From Acidobacteriaceae bacterium (GTDB lineage Bacteria; Acidobacteriota; Terriglobia; Terriglobales; Acidobacteriaceae), in contig PMHC01000095.1 in assembly GCA_003156495.1 (NCBI GenBank), positions 8,775 to 14,280 of the forward strand: DNA of 5,506 nt. Reading direction: 5' to 3'. Below are positions 1 through 5,506 of the stretch, piece by piece (position 1 is the first letter of the stretch; each line of letters starts with the position of its first letter). A program made the translations under genes and the position numbers. Under the pieces are notes generated by a model. That model saw nothing but the letters and a program-made list of their open reading frames with translations. It did no database searches and was not told the origin of the DNA.

Positions 1-352
1 CGTCGACGGCTGTCGCCTTGGCCTTCTTCCAGAACTTGTATTTCGCCGACCGCAGATGATCACGCGTTACGTTGAGCGCAATCCCGGTCAGCCAGGTTTT
101 CACGCTGCAATCGCCACGAAAGCTTTTTCTGCCCAGATAAGCCTTCAGCAACGCATCCTGGGTAATCGTCTCGGCCAGGTCCGGATCGCCCGTGGAGTAG
201 GTGACGAAGCGAAGAATTCTGGCACGATACGTCCTCACCAGCGCATCAATATCGTCGAGTTCGCTCACCGCTTCAGGCCGCTTCACGCAATGCGATTCTA
301 TTCCATTGCGCGAGATCGCGCTCAAGCACTCGGTGCCAGCATATGCGCCCAT
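1..352 (-). CDS. ECF-family RNA polymerase sigma factor, 5' part only (runs off left edge)
   Basis: This is the N-terminal 117 residues of a sigma factor of the extracytoplasmic-function type, which directs RNA polymerase to a special promoter set. Residues about 33-104 form sigma-70 region 2, which binds the polymerase clamp and melts the -10 element. Visible signatures are DPDLAETITQDALLKAYL (residues 56-73), where family members usually have D-AEDL-Q-tF, and FRGDCSVKTWLTGIALN (78-94), the W-x-x-x-I-A-x-N helix that precedes DxxR (here RDHLRS). Region 4, the -35 binding part, lies outside the window. I chose ATG at 352 because AGAGGAG sits 9 nt before it. It gives a 28-residue leader before the usual start of homology, so GTG at 286 or GTG at 268 is possible, but neither has a Shine-Dalgarno sequence. 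An in-frame TAG lies upstream and no better start follows it. No anti-sigma gene is visible. The family call is secure; the target regulon is unknown. Confidence 0.9.
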   Translation of the reverse strand, partial: MGAYAGTECLSAISRNGIESHCVKRPEAVSELDDIDALVRTYRARILRFVTYSTGDPDLAETITQDALLKAYLGRKSFRGDCSVKTWLTGIALNVTRDHLRSAKYKFWKKAKATAVD

Positions 353-361
353 AGACCCGCG

Positions 362-368
362 CTCCTCT
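362..368 (-). promoter_or_regulatory. Ribosome binding site of the sigma-factor gene
   Basis: On the minus strand this reads AGAGGAG, 9 nt before the ATG at 352. It decides the start in favour of ATG 352 over the downstream GTG codons at 286 and 268, which have no purine-rich sequence at a proper distance. Confidence 0.6.
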
Positions 369-552
369 GGAGATACTCTCCGCGCACCTGCAACCCAGGC
401 TTGATCTACTCCGCAATGCCTATCGGCTAAAACCTTCCACGCTCCTCGCCCTCATGCTTAAACCTGAAGCTATGGCGGCCAAGCATCCCCTCGACGGCAT
501 TGACTCAAACTTCGCTCGACCTGGATTGATTCAAAAAGATACAGAACTCAAC

Positions 553-588
553 CCGGCGGACCGGTGACTCCCCCACCCAATCCGCCGG
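553..588. repeat. GC-rich two-part hairpin in the divergent intergenic region
   Basis: CCGGCGGA at 553-560 is perfectly complementary to TCCGCCGG at 581-588. Inside, GGTG at 563-566 pairs with CACC at 574-577 around a 7-nt loop. Thus 24 of 36 nt can pair, interrupted by a small internal loop (CC opposite CAA). Neither strand has a T-tract immediately after the stem, so it is not a standard intrinsic terminator. It could be a structured part of a leader RNA, a small RNA, or a DNA binding site for a regulator. The pairing is seen directly; any function is inference. Confidence 0.5.
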
Positions 589-763
589 CGGGCACCAATT
601 GCTCAGCACCTGTTTTGTAGGTCGCGTCTTCTCGCCAATTTGATTACAGTCCCTCTTCTTTTTGCCCCTCGATTGCCTCCTGAAATGATGTTTTTCAGCT
701 CGCTCATCTTTGAAAGCATTGCGGCAGGGAATCATTTTTGCCACCCTCGGAAGCGGATTCGTA

Positions 764-792
764 TTGACAGATGCCGCCGCGCCAGAAACACT
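764..792 (+). promoter_or_regulatory. Possible housekeeping-type promoter for the zinc-ribbon gene
   Basis: A perfect TTGACA (764-769) is followed after 17 nt by AACACT (787-792), which matches the TATAAT consensus at only three of six positions. It would give a leader of roughly 115 nt before ATG 915. The -35 box and spacing are good but the -10 box is poor, so this is only a candidate. Confidence 0.2.
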
Positions 793-904
793 GAGCTTGA
801 CCGGGGTTTAACCAAACGCCGGCCGCACGACCGCAAGATTGTCGTTCGCCCACAAAATTGAGCCGCGCGGGATCGCAATCGCGGTTCGTCGCCATCAGCT
901 AACT

Positions 905-909
905 GGAGG
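905..909 (+). promoter_or_regulatory. Ribosome binding site of the zinc-ribbon gene
   Basis: GGAGG lies 5 nt before ATG 915. It is a strong Shine-Dalgarno sequence, supports this short frame as a real gene, and fixes its start over the internal ATG at codon 16. Confidence 0.7.
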
Positions 910-914
910 GAACG

Positions 915-1178
915 ATGTCGGCCGACTTGCAGTTTCTGGAAGAGTGGATTCCCGAAAGAATGGACCCAGGCACGGTTTTTGTGCTGGAAGATCAGGCCAA
1001 GCTTGGCCAAGCGCAAAATCCCTACGTTGCCGTGATGGCGTGCCCGCGCTGCGGGACGCTGGGACTGATCACCCGCCGACAGTTCTACGCCGGCGAAATC
1101 ATGATCTGCGGCAGCGCGAACTGCTCGGCCGAATACCGGCTCGATGACGATCACATCTGTTTCCGTCCTCCGCAGTAG
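915..1178 (+). CDS. Small zinc-ribbon-like protein of unknown function (87 aa)
   Basis: I do not recognise a named family. The protein has an acidic N-terminal half (residues 1-40; FLEEWIPERMDPG at 7-19) and a C-terminal half with Cys43-Pro-Arg-Cys46-Gly and Cys65-Gly-Ser-Ala-Asn-Cys70. This CxxC-(18)-CxxxxC pattern suits binding of one zinc ion, as in zinc ribbons. A fifth Cys (82) lies near the end. There is no signal peptide or membrane segment, so it should be cytoplasmic. GGAGG before the ATG and G/C-rich third codon positions support real coding. It is divergent from the sigma-factor gene and convergent with the efflux channel gene. Its TAG stop overlaps the left arm of the palindrome at 1177-1303. 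It lacks the HxxxCxxC motif of zinc-binding anti-sigma factors (residue 39 is Ala, not His). A role in nucleic-acid or protein binding is possible for a zinc ribbon but is not shown. Confidence 0.75.
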   Translation: MSADLQFLEEWIPERMDPGTVFVLEDQAKLGQAQNPYVAVMACPRCGTLGLITRRQFYAGEIMICGSANCSAEYRLDDDHICFRPPQ

Positions 1179-1303
1179 CGGCAGAGCATTTTTACCAATT
1201 CTGTAGCGTGCCGAATCGTGCTGAAAGTTGCCGTTCACTGATGTTCGCATCAACTTGGCGATCCTGAGTTCTATACGGCTATTGGTAAAAAAGCTCTACC
1301 GCT
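1177..1303. repeat. Long imperfect palindrome between convergent genes (23-nt arms); MITE-like or structured 3' end
   Basis: The arms at 1177-1199 and 1281-1303 are inverted copies with 21 of 23 positions identical; their shared part reads agcggYagagcWtttttacc followed by aat. Pairing continues inward: GCCG 1210-1213 with CGGC 1276-1279, ATCG 1215-1218 with CGAT 1259-1262, and AAGTTG 1225-1230 with CAACTT 1251-1256. The whole 127 nt can therefore fold into one interrupted hairpin. The left arm starts inside the stop codon of the zinc-ribbon gene (1176-1178); the right arm contains the last codon and stop of the channel gene (1296-1298). There is no transposase and no clear target-site duplication. 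It could be a miniature inverted-repeat element or a two-way transcription stop or RNA-stabilising structure. The T-runs lie inside the arms, which is unlike a standard intrinsic terminator. Confidence 0.65.
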
Positions 1304-2825
1304 GGATGGTGTAATCGGCGTTGGTGGTTTTAGCGCCGGTCTGCTCGGGGGTGGGAAGCTGTGAGCGATCCCAGCCGCCGCCCAGGGCCTGTACCAGTTC
1401 CACCGCCGAAATCATCTCGTCGACTTGCAGCGTGTTCAGCGTTTGTTGCGCGCTCAGCACTGTATTCTGCGCCGTCATCACGTCGACGTAGGGATCGACG
1501 CCGGTCTCGTAGCGCGCCTGCTCCAAGCTCAGATATTCCTGCGCATTTTTAACCGCCTGCTGCTGGTGGAGAAGCTGTTGCGAGTAGATGCGCGTCGCCG
1601 CCAGATCATCCTCGACCTGCTGGAAGGCAGTGAGCGTGGTTTGACGGTAAGCGGCAACATCGGAGTTATAGGCCGCGACATACTCGTGCAGTTCGGCGCG
1701 GTAAAGGTGGCCGTCGAAGACGGTTTCAGAGACCGAAGGGCCGACCGACCAGATGCGGCTGGGCCAATCGAAAAGGTGTTTGAAGAGCGCGGATTCAAGT
1801 CCGCCCTCGGCCGAGATGGTCACGTTGGGGAAAAACGCGCCGTAGCCGATACCGATTTTGGCGTTGGCCTCGGCCAGAGTGCGCTCGGCGGCGGCAATGT
1901 CGGGGCGCCGCTCAATCAACTGCGAGGGCACGCCGATCGGAATCGGCGGCGGCACGTAGGTCATCGGCTTAACGGAGAGGGAAAAGTCGCTGGGGGGCTT
2001 GCCCAACAGCACCGCGATGGCATGCTCGTACTGGGCGCGCAGCAGACCGACATTGGTCGCGCTGGATTTCGCCGATTCGAGCGTTGTTTTGGCTTCGGTC
2101 ACTGAGATGTAATCGCCGATGCCGGTCTCGTATTGCGACTGCGTGTAATCGAGCGATTTCTGATCGGCCGCGACGGTCTGATTCAAGATTTGTTGCAGCA
2201 TGTCCTGACCGCGAATTTCAAAAAAATACTCGGCCAGGCTGGCCTGCTCAACAAGCTTTTCATTTTCCAGGTCGGCCGCGCTTACCTGCGCCGCATACTG
2301 GGCTTCGCGCACCTCGTTGCGGATCTTTTGCCAGAAGTCCGGCGTCCATGAGGCTTCAATCGGCGCGGTCCACAGCGAAGAGGTCGAGCCGCTGCTGTTC
2401 GACGAAGAGGAGGAGGAGTGCTGATTGCTGGAGGTGCGCGAGCGGCTCCAGGAGGGATTGACAGTAATCGTGGGCCAGTATTGCGAGCGCGCCTCGGCGA
2501 CCAAGGAGCGAGCTTCCATGTAGTTCTGGAAATACTCCTTAAGATTCTGGTTGTTGATGTTCAACTGCTCTTCGAGAGCGTTCAGCTCAGGTTCCTGAAA
2601 AATTTCCCACCACTTGCCGCGAATCGTCGCGTCCTTGGGGCTGGCCACCTTCCAACCGTCGGCGTCCTTAAAGTTGACAGTCGATTCCTTGTAGTCGGGC
2701 GCAGTGACAGCGGGCGGCGCGGGCGCATGATAGGCCGGACCCACGCGGCATCCGGCCAGTAGTGCAAGCAGGATTAGCGTACCGGCGGAGAGTGAAAGCG
2801 CGATGCGATTGTTGGCTTCAATCAT
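1296..2825 (-). CDS. Outer-membrane efflux channel lipoprotein, NodT/OprM type
   Basis: This TolC-like protein (509 residues, near the usual 460-510) would form the trimeric outer-membrane duct of the adjacent RND pump. It begins with a lipoprotein signal peptide: hydrophobic residues 11-24 and lipobox LAGC with Cys26 as the lipidated residue, followed by RVGPAYHAP, typical of NodT-family channels. Two OEP repeats follow, at about 66-275 and 300-483. Each has the helical YETG motif (QYETGIGDYISVTEA near 231-245; RYETGVDPYVDVMTAQ near 438-453). The family signature PSQLIERRPDIAAAER is at 300-315 and ELVQALGGGW near 476-485. Between the predicted first two barrel strands lies a Ser-rich stretch (125-150, 16 Ser of 26). 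The gene starts 12 nt after the transporter stop, with AGGA 8 nt before the ATG, so the two are co-transcribed. Its final Arg codon and TAG stop lie in the palindrome arm. Family assignment is firm; the pump's substrate is not known. Confidence 0.96.
   Translation of the reverse strand: MIEANNRIALSLSAGTLILLALLAGCRVGPAYHAPAPPAVTAPDYKESTVNFKDADGWKVASPKDATIRGKWWEIFQEPELNALEEQLNINNQNLKEYFQNYMEARSLVAEARSQYWPTITVNPSWSRSRTSSNQHSSSSSSNSSGSTSSLWTAPIEASWTPDFWQKIRNEVREAQYAAQVSAADLENEKLVEQASLAEYFFEIRGQDMLQQILNQTVAADQKSLDYTQSQYETGIGDYISVTEAKTTLESAKSSATNVGLLRAQYEHAIAVLLGKPPSDFSLSVKPMTYVPPPIPIGVPSQLIERRPDIAAAERTLAEANAKIGIGYGAFFPNVTISAEGGLESALFKHLFDWPSRIWSVGPSVSETVFDGHLYRAELHEYVAAYNSDVAAYRQTTLTAFQQVEDDLAATRIYSQQLLHQQQAVKNAQEYLSLEQARYETGVDPYVDVMTAQNTVLSAQQTLNTLQVDEMISAVELVQALGGGWDRSQLPTPEQTGAKTTNADYTIQR
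2400..2450 (-). repeat. Ser-rich low-complexity segment of the channel gene with a short TCC codon run
   Basis: This encodes residues about 126-142 of the channel, ending in six Ser in a row (137-142). On the plus strand the core reads as a GAG triplet run (about 2404-2418). Such a run can gain or lose triplets by slippage without breaking the frame. It sits between predicted barrel strands S1 and S2, so it would be a surface-exposed loop. Confidence 0.5.
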
Positions 2826-2833
2826 GGCAGAGA

Positions 2834-2837
2834 TCCT
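2834..2837 (-). promoter_or_regulatory. Ribosome binding site of the channel gene
   Basis: AGGA on the minus strand directly follows the TAA stop of the transporter and precedes the channel ATG by 8 nt. The closeness of stop, Shine-Dalgarno and start suggests that ribosomes finishing the transporter can restart on the channel gene. Confidence 0.5.
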
Positions 2838-5506
2838 TTACGACGCCGCTCCATTGGAAGGCGTTGGCAGCGATTTGTGCGTCAGGCCCAACGTGTAGAG
2901 GCGAAGGCGATCCATCATGAGATAGACCACCGGAGTGGTGTACAGCGTCAGCAATTGGCTCAAAAGCAGCCCGCCCACAATCGTAATGCCCAGCGGCCGG
3001 CGCAGCTCGGCGCCGGTTCCACTGCCGAAGGCCAGCGGCAGCGCGCCGCAAATGGCGGCGATGGTGGTCATCATAATGGGGCGAAAGCGCAGCAGACAAG
3101 CCTCGAAAATGGCGTCGCGTGTCGATTTGCCATCGACACGCTCGGCCTGCAGCGCGAAGTCGATCATCATGATGGCGTTTTTCTTGACGATGCCGATCAG
3201 CAGAATAATGCCGATGATCGAGATGACATTCAGATCCATATGGAAGAGCATCAGCGCCAGCATGGCCCCGACGCTGGCCGACGGCAGCGTGGAGATAATC
3301 GTCAGCGGGTGTATCAGGCTCTCGTAGAGAATGCCGAGCACGATGAAGACGGCCAGCAGCGCGGTGATGACCAGGTATTTTTCCGTGGCCAGCGATTGCT
3401 GGTAGACCTGCGCGGTTCCGGCGAAGGCGCCGTGAATGGTTGCCGGCATGCCCAATTGTTGCTCCAATTCGGCTACTTCGCGCGTGGCGTCGCTCAGCGA
3501 GACGCCGTTTTTCAGGTTGAAAGCGACCGTTACCGAAGGAAACAATCCCGTATGGCTGATCTGTAGCGGCGCGGTGCTGGTTTTGGCTGTCATGGCCGAA
3601 AGCAGCGGCGAAACTTTATTAAGACCGGCTAGGGAGGAAGAGCTGGAAGGCGCGAAATCGATGTTGTTCAGCGCCGAGGGATCGTGCCAGTAGGGTGGGG
3701 CCACTTCCATGACCACGTAGTACTGATTGAGCTGCGTGTAGATGACCGAGACTTCGGATTGTCCAAAGGCGTTGTAAAGCGTGTCGTCGAGCGACTGCGA
3801 GCTCTGGCCCAACCGCGCCGCCGTAATGCGGTCGTAGTTGAGCAGTTCGCGCAGGCCTCCATTCTGCTGGTCGGTGTTAACGTCCTGCAGGTCAGGAAGC
3901 TTTTTCATGTTCTGAAACAGAATCGGTCCCCACTGCGCCAGGTCATCGATACTGCCGGCCTGGATCGTGTACTGGTACATGGCGTTGGATTGGCGGCCGC
4001 CGATGCGCAGATCCTGCGCCGGTTGCAGAAAGACCGAGGCTACCGGCAGCCGGTTCATCTTCGGCCGTATACGGTTGAGCACGTCGGTGGCCGAGGTCTG
4101 GCGCACATCGCAGCCCTTCTGGCGTTCATTGCAACTTTTGCCGATCGGCTTGAGCGCGATGTAGACGAAGCCGCCGTTGCTCGATCCGCGGCCGCCGGTG
4201 TAGGCATTTACGTGCGCCACGGCCGGGTCGGCGCGGATGACATCGACCAACTGGAGCAGCGAGAAGCGCATGAGGGGGAAGGAGGCATCCTGCGGTCCTT
4301 GCACGCCACCGACGATGGCGCCGGTATCCTGCTGCGGAAAGAAGCCTTTAGGAATTTTGGCAATCACGACGACATTCAGCGCGATCGTCAGGCCGAGCAC
4401 GACCAGCATCAAACCGGGATTTTCCAGCACCCAGGTGAGCGAATAACGATAGACGGCCACCATGCCGTCGAAGGTTTTTTCACTGGCGCGGTAAAACCAG
4501 TTGTGCCGCTCGCCGACTTTGTGCGTCTTCAATACATGCGCGCACATGCAGGGAGTGGCCGTTAGCGAGATCACCATCGAAATGAGGATGGCCGTGGTGA
4601 GGGTGACGGCAAACTCGCGGAAGAGCCGGCCGACGATGCCACCCATCATCAGGATGGGAATGAAGACGGCGACCAGCGACATGCTGATGGAAAAGACGGT
4701 GAAGCCGATTTCGCGCGCGCCCTGGACGGCAGCGGCGAAAGGCTCCATGCCGGCTTCCATGTGGCGAGTAATGTTTTCCATCACCACGATGGCGTCGTCG
4801 ACTACAAAGCCGGTGGCCACGGTCAGCGCCATCAGCGAGAGATTGTCGAGCGAGTAGCCGAACAGATACATGGCCGCGAAGGTGCCGATCAGCGAGACGG
4901 GGACGGCGACGCTGGGGATCAGCGTCGCGCGCGGGCTGCGCAGGAACAGAAAGACCACCAGCACCACCAGGATGACCGACATAATCAGCGATTCTTCCAC
5001 CGTGCTGACCGAATCGCGGATGGTGGTGGTGCGGTCCATGACGATCGTCGAATTGATGCCCTGCGGCATCACGGCCTTGAGGAAGGGCAGTTGCGTTTTG
5101 ATGCGATCGACGGTATCGATGATGTTGGCGCCCGGCTGGCGGAAGATGATGACGAAGACGCCCGGCTTGCCGTCGAGCAGACCGGCGGTGCGCAGATCCT
5201 GCGCGGAATCGACGACATGGGCGACATCGGAGAGCTGGACGGCCTGGCCGTTGTGATAGCCGACGACCAGCGGGCGATAGTCGGCGGCCGCCGAGATCTG
5301 GTCGTTGGTGATGATGTCGCGGTTGACGCCGTTGTCCGACAATTGGCCGCGCGGCTCGTGGGAGTTCTGCAGGCTGAGCGTGTTTTTGACTTTGGCCAGC
5401 GTCAGGCCGAAGCTCTCGAGCTTGGTGGGATTAACCTCGACGCGCACCGCCGGCGTGGCGCCGCCGCCGGCGAAGACCTGCCCGACGCCCTGAATCTGCG
5501 AGAGCT
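2838..5506 (-). CDS. mdtC: RND multidrug efflux transporter, MdtB/MdtC type, lacking its N-terminus (runs off right edge)
   Basis: This is the inner-membrane proton antiporter of a tripartite pump. 888 residues are visible, against about 1,020-1,050 in the family; TM1 and the first part of the periplasmic porter domain are outside the window. The first visible residues, LSQIQGVGQVFAGGG and then AVRVEVNP, match the PN1/PN2 region of MdtC. TM2-TM7 lie at about 174-383 and TM8-TM12 at about 709-862 of the visible protein, with a large periplasmic domain between. The proton-relay residues are present: Asp-Asp in TM4 (ATGFVVDDAIVV, visible residues 236-237) and Lys in TM10 (GIVKKNAIMMIDFA, residue 775). 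REFAVTL, GGRQSNA and YTTPVVYL are also MdtC-like, and the TM3-TM4 stretch resembles MdtC more than MdtB. A roughly 10-residue insert with CNERQKGC is unusual. The frame stays open to the edge, so the GTG at 5447 is an internal Val and not a start. The stop is TAA, 12 nt before the channel gene. An adaptor gene (MdtA-like) and perhaps a second RND subunit are expected upstream. Confidence 0.96.
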   Translation of the reverse strand, partial: LSQIQGVGQVFAGGGATPAVRVEVNPTKLESFGLTLAKVKNTLSLQNSHEPRGQLSDNGVNRDIITNDQISAAADYRPLVVGYHNGQAVQLSDVAHVVDSAQDLRTAGLLDGKPGVFVIIFRQPGANIIDTVDRIKTQLPFLKAVMPQGINSTIVMDRTTTIRDSVSTVEESLIMSVILVVLVVFLFLRSPRATLIPSVAVPVSLIGTFAAMYLFGYSLDNLSLMALTVATGFVVDDAIVVMENITRHMEAGMEPFAAAVQGAREIGFTVFSISMSLVAVFIPILMMGGIVGRLFREFAVTLTTAILISMVISLTATPCMCAHVLKTHKVGERHNWFYRASEKTFDGMVAVYRYSLTWVLENPGLMLVVLGLTIALNVVVIAKIPKGFFPQQDTGAIVGGVQGPQDASFPLMRFSLLQLVDVIRADPAVAHVNAYTGGRGSSNGGFVYIALKPIGKSCNERQKGCDVRQTSATDVLNRIRPKMNRLPVASVFLQPAQDLRIGGRQSNAMYQYTIQAGSIDDLAQWGPILFQNMKKLPDLQDVNTDQQNGGLRELLNYDRITAARLGQSSQSLDDTLYNAFGQSEVSVIYTQLNQYYVVMEVAPPYWHDPSALNNIDFAPSSSSSLAGLNKVSPLLSAMTAKTSTAPLQISHTGLFPSVTVAFNLKNGVSLSDATREVAELEQQLGMPATIHGAFAGTAQVYQQSLATEKYLVITALLAVFIVLGILYESLIHPLTIISTLPSASVGAMLALMLFHMDLNVISIIGIILLIGIVKKNAIMMIDFALQAERVDGKSTRDAIFEACLLRFRPIMMTTIAAICGALPLAFGSGTGAELRRPLGITIVGGLLLSQLLTLYTTPVVYLMMDRLRLYTLGLTHKSLPTPSNGAAS

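Larger units (their letters stand above)
353..914. other. Divergent intergenic region without a convincing gene
   Basis: This 562-nt stretch separates the leftward sigma-factor gene from the rightward zinc-ribbon gene, so it should hold the promoters and leaders of both. Reading frames of 60-80 codons exist on both strands (for example 505-744 minus and 640-861 plus). Their products are rich in Arg, Cys and Trp, show no domain, have no good Shine-Dalgarno sequence and overlap one another, so I do not call them genes. By eye the sequence is less GC-rich than the coding parts, with several T-rich runs around 650-700. The only strong internal structure is the hairpin at 553-588. A weaker stem, CTGAAA with TTTCAG (680-685 with 693-698), is probably chance. 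No tRNA, CRISPR array or insertion-sequence end was seen. Confidence 0.6.

Noticed and set aside
505..744. Minus-strand frame of 79 codons in the intergenic region
   Set aside because: No domain, no good Shine-Dalgarno sequence, Arg- and Cys-rich composition, and it runs through the strong hairpin at 553-588, which explains part of its sequence better.
353..914. CRISPR array, tRNA or insertion-sequence end in the intergenic region
   Set aside because: I saw no regularly spaced repeats, no cloverleaf-like sequence and no transposase fragment.
915..1178. Zinc-binding anti-sigma factor for the neighbouring ECF sigma factor
   Set aside because: The HxxxCxxC motif is missing (Ala at the His position), there is no membrane segment, and anti-sigma genes normally follow their sigma gene on the same strand.
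1164..1195. Intrinsic terminator of the zinc-ribbon gene (CCGC-AGTA-GCGG followed by a T-run)
   Set aside because: The stem has only four continuous pairs and the T-run begins several bases after it; too weak to call on its own, though the larger palindrome may act in termination.
732..1253. Minus-strand frame of 173 codons opposite the zinc-ribbon gene
   Set aside because: Its product is rich in Arg, Gly and His with no recognisable motif, as expected of an antisense shadow. The plus-strand frame has the Shine-Dalgarno sequence and the ordered Cys pairs.
3684..4565. Plus-strand frame of 293 codons inside the transporter gene, with similar ones at 2877-3566 and 1425-2105
   Set aside because: These lie antisense to clearly homologous RND and channel genes; their products are rich in Arg, Gln, His and Asp with no domain. 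Long antisense frames are common in GC-rich genes.
5445..5447. GTG at 5447 as the start of the transporter
   Set aside because: The frame stays open to the window edge and the 19 codons before it encode LSQIQGVGQVFAGGG-type sequence, conserved inside the family. The codon is an internal Val.

Overview
The window is GC-rich bacterial DNA with tightly packed genes. It reads as the 3' end of an efflux operon on the minus strand, followed by a small gene on the plus strand and the start of a sigma-factor gene on the minus strand. The tripartite pump with a NodT-type lipoprotein channel means a Gram-negative (two-membrane) bacterium. The codon style, the short CPxCG zinc-ribbon protein and the Ser-rich channel protein fit an Acidobacteria-like soil organism. 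That placement is inference; nothing in the window proves the phylum.

Layout from left to right. 1-352 (minus) is the 5' part of an ECF-type RNA polymerase sigma factor that runs off the left edge. 353-914 is a divergent intergenic region with no convincing gene; it holds a strong two-part GC-rich hairpin at 553-588. 915-1178 (plus) is an 87-residue protein with four Cys in two pairs (CPRCG and CGSANC), probably a zinc ribbon. 1177-1303 is an imperfect long palindrome with 23-nt arms that carries or touches the stop codons of the two convergent genes around it. 1296-2825 (minus) is an outer-membrane efflux channel of the NodT/OprM type. 2838-5506 (minus) is an RND inner-membrane transporter of the MdtB/MdtC type whose N-terminus lies beyond the right edge.

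The transporter and channel genes are 12 nt apart and in the same direction, so they almost certainly share a transcript. Together with a membrane-fusion adaptor, expected upstream outside the window, they would form a proton-driven pump that exports compounds from the periplasm and inner membrane to the outside. The sigma factor and zinc-ribbon genes are separated from the pump by strand and by the palindrome, and nothing shows a functional link.

Most of the window is an ordinary efflux locus. The parts that known gene families do not explain are the palindrome between the convergent genes, the hairpin in the divergent region, and two lineage-specific inserts in the pump proteins: a Cx6C insert in the transporter and a Ser-rich loop in the channel.
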